From contig NC_081413.1 of NCBI RefSeq assembly GCF_030272615.1, positions 719,405,867 through 719,469,866 on the forward strand: DNA of 64,000 nucleotides. The letters run 5' to 3'. The first letter of the stretch is position 1; each line of letters starts with the position of its first letter. The translations under genes were made by a program, and so were the position numbers. Below the pieces are notes generated by a model. The model was not told where the DNA came from. It did no database searches and worked only from the letters and a program-made list of their open reading frames with translations. Positions 33,946 to 45,895 of this stretch are shown here, piece after piece. The stretch is from Cryptomeria japonica (taxonomy: Eukaryota > Streptophyta > Pinopsida > Cupressales > Cupressaceae).

Positions 33946-35992
33946 TTAAGCCTTAGGATATATTACTTGTGCATTGAATGCACAGTGTTGGTCCAAGGTC
34001 CTACTCTCTTCTTTCTTCCTCCATACTTGCATGACTTCACTTTTCTTCCCATTTTCAGTCTTGGGATTAGGTTTTTCCTTCTTTTGCTGATTGTTCCTTT
34101 CTCTACTAGATTCTGCCACATGACCAGATGCATTGTTGTAGAAGAAAACAATTTTCATGCCAATCAAATGATTTGGAGACCTTCTATCAAACCAATTAGA
34201 CCATATTCTTATGGTCATGTTGTTGTGACCGGCCACTGGAACTAGTGGACCCCTTGATCCTGCAAGCACATTTCTCCTTTCATTCCATTTAGGTCTTTGA
34301 CTATCATATGCTCTATATTCATTTCCATGTTGAGCATAGCTGCTATACTAGTTTCCATATGACTATAAGTCCTTCTTGCAATCAAACTCTCTATGGCCAA
34401 ATCTATTGCAGTTATAATATACATAGTTTACATTTCTAGCGGTAGCAAATGGACTCATCTTATTATGCATAGGAGAATATCTATGCATGTTTCTACATAT
34501 TGATATATTATGACCATGTGTATTACTTCTTGGACAGATAGCATTCTTATTTCTAAACCTTTTTATGCATTCATTTCCACTATGACCACAATCTTTGCAA
34601 GAGAAGTAGTAACTGGTAAAGAATAGCATATGACTTACAAATTTGTTCTTCCGTGCATGTGGATATCTTACCGGTTTGGTAACTCCATGTCTTCTTCTCT
34701 AGGGATGGACCCTGGGATGTTCACTTTCTACAATTTCTCCATCTAATCTCTTCCTTTGCCACACTTCCTTTGTCTTGTGGGTAGTAGCATTTCCTTGTCC
34801 TCTACTGGTAGGAGGTCATCTTTGTTGTCTTCTCATGTTCTTGCTTCTGGTGAAGTTGCCTTCTCCCATCTTCCCTTTTCTTTTGGGATATGAACTATTT
34901 CTCCTTCTTGTAGCTCCAGTCTTCATCCTTGTCTTCACCGATTGTGGTTAGATCTACCTTCTTCCGGGGAGCATCTCTAACTATGAAGGTCTGACCTAAG
35001 TTATCTCCATTTGAGGAGACAAACAAAATGTCATTGTGGGGGACATTCTTGCTAGTGGAGCATTCACCGACACCACTTCCTAATCCACTGGTATCCTTGG
35101 TATGCTTTTTCTTTTTCAACATTTTGTCCAAGGCATCACTACTTCCATCAAACCGGATTCTTACCTTGAGCTCATCCTGATATTTTTCAAGGTAATTTCA
35201 AAGAATCTCCATTTCTCCTACCAGCTGTTGATGCTCTTTATCCTTGACTTGTAGCTTAGATGCTAGATCATTACATGGGCACACCTTGGTATCTTCTTGT
35301 TGAGTCTTTAACTCTGAGACACATTTCTCAGATTCTTCAAGGCATTTGATTAACCAATTCTACTCTACAATTGTAGCATTCTTGAATAACTTGTACTCAT
35401 TTCTTACTCTACTAAGTTCTTCGAGTGCAATTACAATTTCTCCTTCAAGATCAACCTATGCTTCTTCTTCTTCACTTTCACTATCACTACCAAACACATC
35501 TTGTCAGTGGGATCTATTTGCCTTATCACTTTCAGATGTGTGATCCTCACTTTCTGTCTCTTGGGCCATGAATAGATGAGTTTCTTTATCATCATTATTG
35601 CAACTACTGACTGATCTGCCTTCTACACCATCACATGTATTTGTTGTATTGTTCTTCTTGCTTTCACAATATGATCCGGCAACGGTAGGCTCATTACCAT
35701 AGAGTTTCTTCAATCTATCCCACAAGCTCTTAGCTGACCTGCACTTATCCACTTTTGAAGAAACATCACGAGACAATCCACTAAATATAGCCTTCATGGC
35801 TTCTTCATTGCACCTAGATCTTCTTTTCACTTCAAGGCTGATGGGAGGACTGACATGATAGGGGAGACCATTAACAACTGACATCCAAACATCATACCAT
35901 AGAGAGGATAAGAATACTTCCATTCTACAACTCCAAATGGAATAGCTTGAACCATCAAATATCAAAACTGGGATTGACACTAAACAAACCAT
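33946..35992 (-). pseudogene. D gag: UBN2 domain, coiled coil and zinc knuckles
   Basis: ATG 35992-35990 (MVCLVSIPVLIFDGSSYSIW) starts a UBN2-type capsid domain, with the hallmark NEEAMKAIFSGLSRDVSSKV and KSLWDRLKKLYG. A Ser/Glu-rich linker and coiled coil follow. Then come a unique segment (35131-34895, SSNGDNLGQTFIVRDAPRKK) and knuckles: CKDCGHSGNEC (shortened), CPRSNTHGHNISIC (second Cys to Ser), YYNCNRFGHREFDC (first Cys to Tyr) and a decayed FYNNASGHVAESS. Frames change near 34700. Length and layout (capsid, coiled coil, several knuckles) resemble Sirevirus gags. Its closest partner in this window is ORF1 of A-C, which has the same C-terminal half but no capsid domain. Confidence 0.78.
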
Positions 35993-36050
35993 TGTATCCT
36001 TAAGCCAGAATCTACCCAAGCTAGAGAAAGCTAATCAACCAGGAACCCAG

Positions 36051-36063
36051 GCTCTGATACCAA
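36051..36063 (-). other. Primer-binding site of element D
   Basis: The minus strand reads TTGGTATCAGAGC, an exact initiator tRNA-Met complement, beside the 5' LTR end. Confidence 0.9.
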
Positions 36064-36064
36064 T

Positions 36065-38474
36065 TATTAGACACAAGATACCACTAAGAGGGGGTGAATC
36101 AATGGTTTCCAATTACTTCACCCTTAATCTCCTAAGTATGTGTACTAGTTAACATCCTAATACTTAGTAGGCCTACTGATAAGATAAGCCAAGACAATTC
36201 AATGCAAGCATACACACGGGCACATCACATACCATTAGTATATACGAGGAAAACCCAAGATGGGAAAAACCTTGGTGAGAAATGTTGCTAGAGTCTACTA
36301 CTCCAATCCAGCCTCACAATGGAAATCTCATTAAAATGTTTAGGGCACCAACCCAAGGAGCACCAACCCCTGTACCAAGCTCCAACTCAATGATCTTCAT
36401 TGAACATATTCAATTACAAAAGTAATAGCCTTGTTACAAATAAACTTTGTAACTCTTCCACAAATCTCTTCACTTGATCTTCTATCCAATTCACTATCGG
36501 TTCTCTGCTCACCCTCTCACTGCTACAACCTTATCTCTTGTTGCAACCTTACCGATTTAGCCTCTTCTTCTTCTTTTCCAGTTCTCCTTCCTCTCTATTA
36601 CATTGCTTCTTATCACCACCAGTCTTCTTCACTCAGTCAGATATCCACTATCTGATTACTATCGGTTCTCAGCTTTACTGGTTCTCTTCTGTTTCTCCAT
36701 GTTCTCTTCTCTTTTTTGCAATCCTCTTTGCCTCTTGTTTGTTGGTTCAGTCACCACCAGTATACTCCTTTCTCAAACTCAATGGAAGACTACCGGTTGC
36801 CACACTATTGTTGGTTGATCTCTTCAACCCTATTTTCTCTCACACCCAGTCTCTTCTTCTTCTTCTTCTTCTAGAGCATTTGAGTGATTTCCCTTCTTCA
36901 CTAGCAGCACCACACTATCATTCAGTAGCACCTTTTATGGATTCTGAATTACATATTTATAAACAAGTCTTCCTGCCAAAAACTAATTCAAACTTCAAAT
37001 GGTTAGGGTTTCTTCATCGACCTTGAGGCAAACCAAATCTAATCAGATCTCATCAGATCTGATCTCCTTGATTGATGATTTGCAACTCATCAATCAGCAC
37101 CATCATTGTCATGCCTTCCAAAACATGCCATCAATATTTAACAATCTACATTTGATTTGTTGGCAGATCTCTTGGTCATCACCAAGAATGGTTTGGCAGT
37201 TTCTTTCACCTACTTTGATCTATCCAATCAATCCATCCTGGATCTCTATTTTTCATTTGACCTCGAGCCACAAACCTCTACAGCATATCCCATAAATCAT
37301 GTTGTCAACATAAATATTGACCTGTCAAAATCTACCTCACTAACAACACTTTCACCAACCTGTGCATGCATGCCACTTCACCTCCACGTGGCCCCTTTAT
37401 TGGCATCCACCTTTTATAGGCTGGTTATGTCAGTTTGGATAGGATCACTAATGAATCACACAACCAAGTTCATCTACCGGTTCACAAACCCTACCAGTTA
37501 TACCCTAACCGGTCTGTCATCAACCTTTCACCTTTCTTCTCTTCTGGTGGAACACCTTCACTGGTTATCACTCTTGCCAAAACACTTCATGCACCTTGTT
37601 AGCTTTAGCGGTGGACATATTTATTGGTAAGCACCTTGATGACACCATGTCATCAACCTTCAAATACCTCCTTTTGTCTCCATCTATGGTAACACCTTTC
37701 TTCACCACTGAACCGGTTTTGCTATTGACATGTTTTCCAAAGTGATAAATATATCCTTCCTCTTCTGTACCAGAAACTCATCATGTCTTCCAAGTTGATT
37801 TGGTGCACGTCCCTGATCTCATGCACATAAGGCAACTTAGTTTTTCATGAGTTCTTCTAGTGTGAGCCTTCAATCACTTGTGTTTAACTCCGTTGTCTTA
37901 TCTTTAAGAACTATGATGCATTTCATGCATTAGAGGAGATAAGCTCCACATATTGGTGGGAGTAGATCCTTGTCATTTGCATCCTTTCAACGGACCAAAG
38001 TGGCTTCCCTATTTGAGCAACATATCTTCAAATAGGCACATGTGATCTGATTGAGCACATTCACTATCAGGCAACTCTTCATTTCGTGACTACATCTTTA
38101 TCCGGTGGGAGTCCTGCTATTTCACAACCACATAGCATACCAGTGGCCTGCAAAAACTTCACTTTCAGTGATGTGAATTAGATAACATTCCCCCTCTTCA
38201 TCACAATCAACAACAAAACATTTGACTCTCTTGTTAGTTGGCAATAATGCACTGCCAACATGTCACTTACTAGTCTAAAGAACTTATGTCTTCAACACAA
38301 GTCAACATTAACTTGTGTACCACTGACTCCAATGGCCACTATGCAAGATGACCTTCTCTTCCTTGCCGATAACACACTATTTCTGGTATTCATTAATGCC
38401 AGCATTACCTATCAATTTCCCATACTGGTTGCCATCCTATACCAGTTGACATCAATGATAACTCAATGCCAACA
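36065..38474 (-). repeat. 5' LTR of element D (2,410 bp)
   Basis: It begins TGTTGGCATTGAGTTATC (minus, 38474) and ends ...GTGTCTAATA, where the terminal CA has become TA. It is alignable over its whole length with 30362-32809. Confidence 0.9.
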
Positions 38475-38596
38475 AAAAATCCATATCGAATCACATCAAT
38501 AGGTTGAGTTGCAATCAATGACAACTCCTAAGAATCTGCAAGCATCAGGAACCACCAATATTCACTGGAGTATCATTGGATCATCAAATACCAATA
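38475..38596 (-). repeat. First about 122 bp of the 5' LTR of element C
   Basis: The minus strand starts TATTGGTATTTGATGATCC at 38596 (TG changed to TA, as also in M) directly after E RT sequence ends. It contains the GTTGTCATTGATTGCAAC motif typical of LTR starts here (compare GTCATTGATGTCAAC in E, F and L). It continues at 30361 after D. Confidence 0.6.
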
Positions 38597-38935
38597 AATA
38601 CCTTCCATCTGAGAACACCCTTTACATACCAATCTTGATTTGTTTCTAACAACTTCACCAACTTCATTCAGTTTATTCTGGAATATCCATTTAGTACCAA
38701 TCACATTCTTGTCTTTAGGTCTCAGAATAAGCTCCCAAGTATTATTCTTCTCAATCTGACTCAGTTCTTCTTCCATTGGTTTTATCCAATTCTCATCCTT
38801 ACATGCTTCTGCAACATCTTTGGGCTCAATATTTGAAATCAAGCATATCTCTTCAGCAACAATCCTTCTCCTAGTCATCACAACTTTATTCTTATCACCA
38901 ATAATCTAATTTTCTAAATGATTCAATCTTATATA
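38597..38935 (-). pseudogene. E pol: reverse transcriptase, N-terminal part
   Basis: The minus strand encodes EPKDVAEACKDENWIKPMEEEL, then IEKNNTWELILRPKDKNVIGTKW, and KLNEVGEVVRNKSRLVCKG. These are the conserved start of Copia RT. The reading breaks off after SQMEG at 38600, where relatives continue into the catalytic half. The YVDD motif is absent because C is inserted here. Upstream at 38900-39100 a linker with stops connects to the integrase. Confidence 0.9.
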
Positions 38936-39099
38936 CCTCAGAGTCTTCTGATTGTTCGGATTCTCAGGTTTTTGAACTTCTTAACTGACAACAATAATAT
39001 CTAGATTACCTATCTCTTCCGAATCATTCTTCCTTAAGATCTTAGTCTGTACAGGCTTTGAATTAGCATCTTCATCATCAAATTCATATTTGCATGCTC

Positions 39100-40400
39100 T
39101 GATCTACTTTCCATGACATTCATCAACTTTCACATTTGCACTCTCTATTATCTTCCTTAGTCTCTTGTTGTAACACCGGTGGGCCTTTCTCTCAGTAGAA
39201 TAACCCAAAAATATTCCTTCATCATATCTTGCATCAAACTTTCCTATATCCTCATCTTTTTTTATATAGCTTTTACTTCTAAAAACCCTCAAATATCTAA
39301 TTGTAGGAACATGGCCAAACTAAAGCTCATGAGGAGTCTTATCAGAATCACCTTTTATATGCACCCAGTTGAATGTGTGAACAACAATGCTAAATGCTTC
39401 TCTCCAAAAGTTTTGTGCAACATTTCCTTCAATCAACATAGTCTTGGTAGCATCCAAACTTCTTTTGTTCTTCCTTTCAACAAATCCATACTATTAAGGG
39501 GTTCTAGGAGTAGATAACTATCTTCTAATTCCATTCCTCGCACTGAATATATCAAACTCTTCTGATGTAAATTCTCCTCCTCTATCAGATCTCAGACACT
39601 TCAACTTCAACCCTGTCTCAGTCTCCACTCTAGCTTTGAATATCTTGAATTTCTCTAATGCTTATTATTTCTCCCTTAGAAAGGTAACCCACATCATCCT
39701 AGAATAATCATCAATCAACAACATGAAATATATGTCACCCTATATGCTTCTCACTCTAGTAGGATAATATAAGTCAGTATACACTAGATCTGACAATCCA
39801 CTAGATGAATACAACTTACTCTTGAATGTAGTTCTTGTTTGTTTTCCCATCTGACATTCTTTACATACTAGATTAGATGGCTTCACAATATTAGGCAAAT
39901 CTCTAAGAGCTTGAGTAGAACTTATCCTTATCATGCAGTCAAAATTAACATGACACATCCTCCTATGCCACAACCAACTCTCATCGATCTAAGCAATCAA
40001 ACAACTTTTCTCACCAACATTCAAATTAAAGATATTACCTTTAGTTTTAGTCCCTGATGCAATCTCTATATCGAAGGCATTTAGGATCTTGAATTTACCA
40101 TTCCTGAATTGCAAATCATATCCCTTGTCAACCATCTATCCAACACTTGAAAGATTATGCTTCAATACTTCAACTTACAAGACATCATCGGTATTGTGCT
40201 TACCATTGAAAGATATAGAACCTCTACCATGAGTCACACAAGCTTTATCATCTCAAAATCTTACTATACCACCATCATACCTTTCCATACTCACAAATTT
40301 ACTTTTATCACCTGTCATATGATGTGAACAACCACTATCAATTACCCATTCATCTTTCTCTTCAATCTTAGTAGCCAAATCTTTCTCCTCAACAATATAT
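39100..40400 (-). pseudogene. E pol: protease and integrase
   Basis: Protease near 40370-40290 shows WVIDSGCSHHMTGDKSKF, with DSG as catalytic signature. The GAG-pre-integrase/zinc region follows: LWHRRMCHVNFDCM and LVCKECQMGKQTRTTFKSK (HHCC). The catalytic core contains DLVYTDLYYPTRV, FMLLIDDYSRMMWVTFL, CLRSDRGGEFTSEEF, then the Glu region FVERKNKRSLDATKTML. The C-terminal GKFDARYDEGIFLGYS (near 39240) is typical for Copia. Several TAG/TAA codons interrupt it but the order is collinear. It would integrate cDNA; it is dead in this copy. Confidence 0.88.
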
Positions 40401-40469
40401 CTTATAGGATCCACTCATACCGGATCATCTTCCTTGATAGCAATAAATACAAACTCATCTTCTGAATTC

Positions 40470-41543
40470 CCATTCTTTGATTCTTCATCTATCACACCTT
40501 CATCAGCAACATAATAACATCTCTTCTGATATCTGAACTTTCAGTTAGGCTTTATAGGGCTTATCAATCTTTTCATGCTTCTCATATCTATCATACTTAT
40601 CAGATCTATCATGCCTTTCAAATTTATCATGTTTATCATATCTAGATATTCTCTCAAGACACCTAGAAGCAAAATGACCTATCTTATTACAAAAGAAACA
40701 TTTCAAAGGTAACTATCCATCATACTTATCATCTCCTTTAGGAAATCTCTGAGCCATAAGGGCTTCAAGCTCATCCAATTCTCTTTCTTTCTCAAGTCCA
40801 TTTCTCTATTTTCTCTTTCATATCTGGATACCCAACATGAAATTTCTCCCGGATCATACTTTTGCTTCCTGGATACAGAATTTGTGAATACAGTCTTAGA
40901 TTTATCATATGATTCTCCAAATTTGCTCAACTCAAATGCAGCAAGTTTTTCAACCAATGTCTCTTGTCATAGTAGTCACACTCCAGATTTCATTAATATC
41001 AGCTATTTTATGCTTGTAAGTAGTAGCCAATGATCTCATCAATTTAGCAACAATCTCATCTTCTTCAAGAGTTCCACTAGAACATCTAATGTTCATGACA
41101 AGCTCATTCACCTTAGCCATAAAGGATGTTATGTTTTCATCTTCTCCCATCTTCAATTCTTCATACTTCCCTTTCAAACTCTGCAACTTAACTACTTTGA
41201 CTTGAGCATCTCCTTCATACAAGATCTCTAACTTTTTCCGGAGACCATGTGTAGTCTTCAAACCCATCATAGTAGTCATCTTTGAATCGGTCAAGGCACT
41301 CAGCAATGCTTCCCTAAATCTTATGTTATGCTCAACATCCTTGATCTCAACAACAGTAACCAGTCTATTCTGAGGAACATTGTAGACATTCTTTGTAATC
41401 TTCCAATATTCATTTCCAAGACACTTCAGGTGAACTTCTATTTAGTCCTTCCACATAGTATAATTGCTTCCATCAAATCTCAGACTCTCCTTCTTGAAAA
41501 CATAAGTTCTCATCCTAGATCTTCTCAAGTGGTCAAGCTTCAT
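40470..41543 (-). pseudogene. E gag: UBN2 capsid domain and CCHC knuckle
   Basis: ATG 41543-41541 (MKLDHLRRSRMRTYVFKKES) lies close to the PBS. Capsid segments are RFDGSNYTMWKD, FREALLSALTDSKMTTMMG, KLEILYEGDAQVKVVKLQSL and EDENITSFMAKVNELVMNIR. The frame changes near 40950, after which KLAAFELSKFGESYDKSKTV continues. A perfect CX2CX4HX4C knuckle, CFFCNKIGHFASRC, lies at 40700-40659. A hydrophilic RYDKHDKF-type repeat tail follows it. F gag is its closest relative in the window. Confidence 0.86.
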
Positions 41544-41555
41544 CCGAAAGATCTA

Positions 41556-41568
41556 GATCTAATACCAA
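41556..41568 (-). other. Primer-binding site of element E
   Basis: The minus strand reads TTGGTATTAGATC, two C-to-T or similar changes from TTGGTATCAGAGC, one base from the LTR end. Confidence 0.75.
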
Positions 41569-41569
41569 T

Positions 41570-42914
41570 TGTTGGCAACAACAATGAAGGAAAACTTAGA
41601 GGGGGGTGAATCAATTTTCACCAGATTAAACAAATTAAGTACAATCTCATATTTCAATCAACTGCAGCAAGAATAAAGGTAAAGACAATAACAACAACAC
41701 ACACAACACCAAGATTTTTTATGTGGAAAACCTGGTTAAGGGAAAAACCATGGTGGGAACCTACCCACAATAAGATGATACTCTACAATAGTATGTGTAA
41801 ATATTACAATGGGGAATGCACATGCATTTAGGCACACTGCCTAGAGCTCGCTGCTTAAAATATAATAATCTAGAAGGCTCCAACCTTCAGGGAAGGTTCA
41901 CTACCTTACAATAATATTCGGACTACAATCCAAATTACATGAACTATAAAGATAGCATTTATTAATGCCTGATGACAGTTCTGGTTAAGCTCATTTGTCT
42001 GCTCTCAACAATCTTTGCTCAATAAATCATAAAAAAAGATAAATTCACTTATGCGTACATACACCACTCTCTAATAATGCAGACACCACATCGACACCCA
42101 AAATACATGAATATAACACCTATTTATACAATTCATCAACCTTGACTACAAGGTTGACCAAACCCTCAACCCTTAATTACAAAATTACATCACACGATAC
42201 ATAAATCAACCATTGGACCAATACAATGCTATAGACAACATAGCATGGAACTAAATGAAATCTCCAAACACACATCACCATCGGAAATCTTGCTAAGATC
42301 AACTGCAACACGTTACACCACCAAAAATACTGCATAACATGAAGAATATCACTGGATCAATTAAATCACCAATACTACACACAAGGATCAATGCGAACCA
42401 CTAAAACAAATAGAATATGATCAACAAACACTAACAAGCACATTATAAGCATCTACAATAGTTGCACCAATACCACTTAATCAAATCTTCATCGATCAAC
42501 ACACTGAACACTTAACAACAATAATTCAGACTACAAAGAAAACTTACGGAGCACCAAATCATGAACCATATAAAATGTAGATAAACATTAACACCCAAAA
42601 AACTCTCCCAAATCCTCAACCAAATATATAATCATACTGGAGCACAATGGATCAAATACCCAACTCTGCCAACCATAAAACACAAGAACAATCTTCATAC
42701 CAGAATCCACAACTCAACCAAATCACCACACAACATCATGGAATCAATAAGGAATGAGATATCTCTAGTTGATTCAACATCCCAAATAGATAAACCAACC
42801 AAATCAACTCAATGCAATCACTAGAGTACCAAAACAACTCTCTGCAATACCAAAACACGAGAATATGTTGACATCAATGACAACAACATATCCTAGCAGC
42901 AACAATACCCAACA
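41570..42914 (-). repeat. 5' LTR of element E (1,345 bp)
   Basis: It begins TGTTGGGTATTGTTGC (42914) and ends ...GTTGTTGCCAACA (41570). It contains the AGGCA-GTG-TGCCT hairpin (41830-41842), TGCATGTGCA next to it, GGTTTTTCCC (41740-41749) and the C-run end. Confidence 0.85.
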
Positions 42915-43148
42915 ATCTCATGTTGTTGCAGTAAAAAGGATATTCATATATTTGAAAGGAATATAAGATTTTGTATTATGGAATCTTAGAGGATCAGGCT
43001 TTACTCTGAAAGCTTATATTGATACAAAATGGGCAGGAAGTGTTGATGGTCGAAAGAGTACTAGCAGTGGAGCATATTTTCTTGGCTTCTAGTTAGCTAC
43101 ATGGTTAAGAAAGAAATAAGCTTTTGTACCTTAATCAACCACAAAAGT
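42915..43148 (+). pseudogene. J RNase H, first part (Copia)
   Basis: The plus strand encodes AVKRIFIYLKGI, then AYIDTKWAGSVDGRKSTSSG, then LATWLRKK and STTKVEY. This is the Copia RNase H order with its first catalytic Asp (AYID). Stops replace residues at three places. E interrupts it on the left and solo LTR L on the right, directly after VEY. The reading resumes at 58566. Confidence 0.85.
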
Positions 43149-43169
43149 TGAATATAGGGGGGTGAATCA
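43149..43169 (-). repeat. Distal end of solo LTR L, left of K
   Basis: TGAATATAGGGGGGTGAATCA on plus is the G-run end typical of LTRs in this window. The last five bases (43165-43169) are the TSD of K and recur at 55876-55880, where the rest of L continues. Confidence 0.65.
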
Positions 43170-43489
43170 TGTGATGCCCCGCTAGGAAACCCCAAAGGGT
43201 TTAAGTTAAAAACACTAAAATAGAGTGTAAATTTCTTTATTTTATAATAATACTAATTACGAGTGTTAATAATAAGTTACAACATTAAGATAATTTGGAG
43301 TTAACTGAAACTTACATAAAATAGCGGAAGACTAAACGAACCTAAGGAGTTTCCCAACGCGATTACGTATCCTTACACCTAACTCAACTCGCAACTATCG
43401 ATCCAATTAAGCTGGATATCTTAATTACATGTTAATACTTAAGACATGGATATATATTATGTTCGATAAATTGACATCATAGAATTTTA

Positions 43490-44340
43490 GGAAGGGTTCA
43501 TTTATTTTGAATGGATAGGAGACCAACATGAGGTTATTTACTCAATGCACTTTAAAACATAATTAATTTAAGAGGCCACCCATTAAGGTACAATGCGACT
43601 AATATAACAAAGTTCATTCAATTGGGTTTAAGGTAACCACCCACGATTGATACCATCCTTTATAATTAAAAGTATGGCTAATAAGATGAGGTTCATTCAT
43701 TAAAGATTAAACTACAATTAATAGAGTGAGGTTCCTTCATTTGATTTTAAGCATAACCAACTAATGAGTCGTAGTTCTTTTATGGAGGATAAAATGTAAG
43801 TAGCCATAGCGTTCTTTCATTGGAGTGAAAATAATGCTAATAGATGGAGCTCAATTCATTAAGGTGAAAATGTATTAGGAACACATGAGTTCATCCCTTT
43901 AATTAAAATATAGTTAGCAAGATGATATTCATTCTTACAGGATTAAAATATAAGTGCATAGTGACGTTCATCCATTAGGATTAAAATATAACTAACTTAA
44001 TGTGTGTCACTCTTTTTAGTCACAATAAAGTTAATATGAAGAGATACATTTGCTAAGATTAAGATATAAACAACTAATTGAATCCTTCCCCTTTCAATTC
44101 AATTTTAGCTAATCATAAAGAAATTCATTTAATGGGGTTATAATAAGGATAACTAGTTGAGTTCACCCAATTATCAAATTAATCTAGTAAGGATTATTTG
44201 TTAAGATTAAAACATAAATAACTAAATAAATTCATCCAATATAGTGAAATATAATTAGCATGGAGATACTCATTTACTAAGATAAAACGGTAAATACCTA
44301 TATGATGTTCATCCTTTAGATTTCAAATTTAGAAATTACG
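43490..44340. repeat. Degenerate tandem array of about 40 bp in K 3' LTR
   Basis: A unit with core (G)TTCATTCATTaagGATTAAA and a TATAACTAA-like end recurs. GTTC-like anchors lie at 43691, 43731, 43774, 43810, 43848, 43889, 43927 and 43966, spacings 36-43 bp. About 20 diverged units fit. The same array is at about 51720-52565 in the other LTR. Confidence 0.75.
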
Positions 44341-45712
44341 ACATTAATTCTAACTTTGTTACCCATTCACATTCGTTCAATTTACCAACTTATATAAAGC
44401 TAAAACAATAATGGTAACCTAGCGAGATTCTTTCCACTATTACTTCTTTTAATTAACATAAACAAAATACTTTTCCATAATTATAATTACAATGTTTTAT
44501 GAACCTGATTACTACATTTATCAAGATGACTAATTTTATGCACTTTGATTTAGCTTCATTAAAATTCCCATTATACACTTATGAAAAGCAACCATACATG
44601 ATAACTTAAAGTATGAAATAAAAGAGACAAGGCATCGCATAACACGGATATGATCTCGGAGTTCACCCCTAGAGGGCTACATCTCCGGGTCTGCTCAACT
44701 GCAAGACTCCTCTGGTGTTTAATATCGTTAGGAATGCATAATTTACATGTCTTTTACATCTTTGCCACTTAGGCGAACACAACCAATATACAACAACCAC
44801 CTCGGTTGATAATTACATAATGATCCCTTTTGAAGTGGATCCTACTGAATACATCAAAGCAAAAACAAGGATTTCTTAACTATCAGTAACCTAATTGGAG
44901 ACCTGACTGACTATGACCAGACAAAAGCAACTAGACAACAGGGGCCCAACATACCTATCAAGGACATGCTATTATTATAGACATAACGATTACCAAAATA
45001 ATAAGCCATGCTCAAGCGTTAATGGGTAAATACAGTCTTTTCTCAAGTTGGCTTAAGCATCTAAACAGATTATTTAATCCTTAGATAAACTCTAATGACA
45101 AGTTGGTTTTACAACAATAATCTAGCCCCTTCTCTAACTACACAAAAATTACCCTTTTACTATAAAGAACAAAATACATTAAGAGTGAATGAAGAAATGG
45201 AAAAATCATTTCCGAGCTAAATTAAGCTTCTATTGCATACATTTAAAAATTAAAGACTAATACCACCATTCGATTTACTCATTATCATCTAAACATGAGT
45301 CCCAATATTTTCCCTCTTAAATGAAATAAAAATTAAATGCAACATTTCAACATTTGTAAATATAATGAAAGTCATTGCTATATTGAATTCCAAAAATCAA
45401 TATATATAATTAATAATATATGGTAAATAGAGGTTATCTATATTAGCATATATTTTAATATATATATTTATCCTCTTTTTTTTTTTAAACATTATTTACT
45501 AAAATAAAAGTCTCAACTCATATTTATAATACAAAATATTACTTAAAATAAATTTATATTAATAAGCATTCCCCTTATTTTTTGTATACAATGAAAACTC
45601 CAAAATCAAGTTTTAACTTTACATCAAGTACTAAATAATATTAAAAAAAAAATAACAATTAAAAATTAGTGGGCGGTCAAACCCTAGGGCGGCCATGCCC
45701 TAGCCAAAGAGG

Positions 45713-45895
45713 CTGCAGCCTCCACGGAGGACGCAGGCCCCTCGGCCCCCACCTATAGTGGAGACGAGGGTACTGCGGCCGCCGTGGGGGTCACAGGCCC
45801 TTCGGCTCCCCACACAGTGGAGCCGGGAGGAGCTGTGGCCTCCATGGGAGATGCAGTCCCCTCCGACCCCCACTGTGTGTGGGCACCGAGTGGAG
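45713..45895. repeat. 60-bp GC-rich tandem repeat in K 3' LTR
   Basis: Units start at 45713, 45773 and 45833, each CTG(C/T)(A/G)GCC-initiated, with CAGGCCC(C/T)TCGGC and AGTGGAG blocks. A partial fourth unit begins at 45896. It is a GC island in strongly A/T-rich DNA. Apparent Arg/Gly/Pro-rich frames reflect composition. Confidence 0.8.

Larger units (their letters stand above)
30362..38474 (-). mobile_element. Element D: LTR element with about 2.4-kb LTRs and a gag but no pol
   Basis: LTRs are 38474-36065 and 32809-30362. The interior of about 3.25 kb has a PBS at its 5' end and a polypurine tract at its 3' end. It encodes a Sirevirus/Copia-like gag only; no protease, integrase, RT or RNase H signature was found. 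Flanks are A-rich (AAAAT at 30357-30361; AAAAA then T at 38475-38480), an imperfect TSD. D splits the 5' LTR of C about 120 bp from its start. The architecture fits a TR-GAG-like non-autonomous element. Confidence 0.85.
20042..38596 (-). mobile_element. Element C: pol-less LTR element related to A and B, split by F, B and D (outer span)
   Basis: C's own DNA is 38596-38475, 30361-28285 and 21725-20042 on the minus strand; the rest of this span is inserted B and D. The order is 5' LTR, PBS, ORF1 (coiled coil and knuckles), spacer and ORF2 start, the same as A and B. The LTR is longer (about 1.16 kb) and different in sequence. C is inserted in the RT gene of E: E homology stops at 38597. The 3' half of ORF2 and the 3' LTR lie beyond F, outside the window. 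Confidence 0.78.
38597..42914 (-). mobile_element. Element E: Ty1/Copia retrotransposon, 3' part displaced by C
   Basis: The order on the minus strand is 5' LTR, PBS, gag, protease, GAG-pre-integrase/integrase and the start of RT, the canonical Copia order (INT before RT). The sequence is cut inside RT at 38597 by C. The remainder of RT, RNase H and the 3' LTR must lie left of the window. E interrupts RNase H of J at 42914/42915 (possible TSD ATCTC at 42915-42919). Confidence 0.85.

Noticed and set aside
43490-44340. CRISPR-like array
   Set aside because: Units are degenerate throughout with no invariant repeat plus unique spacers, and the sequence is a plant LTR.
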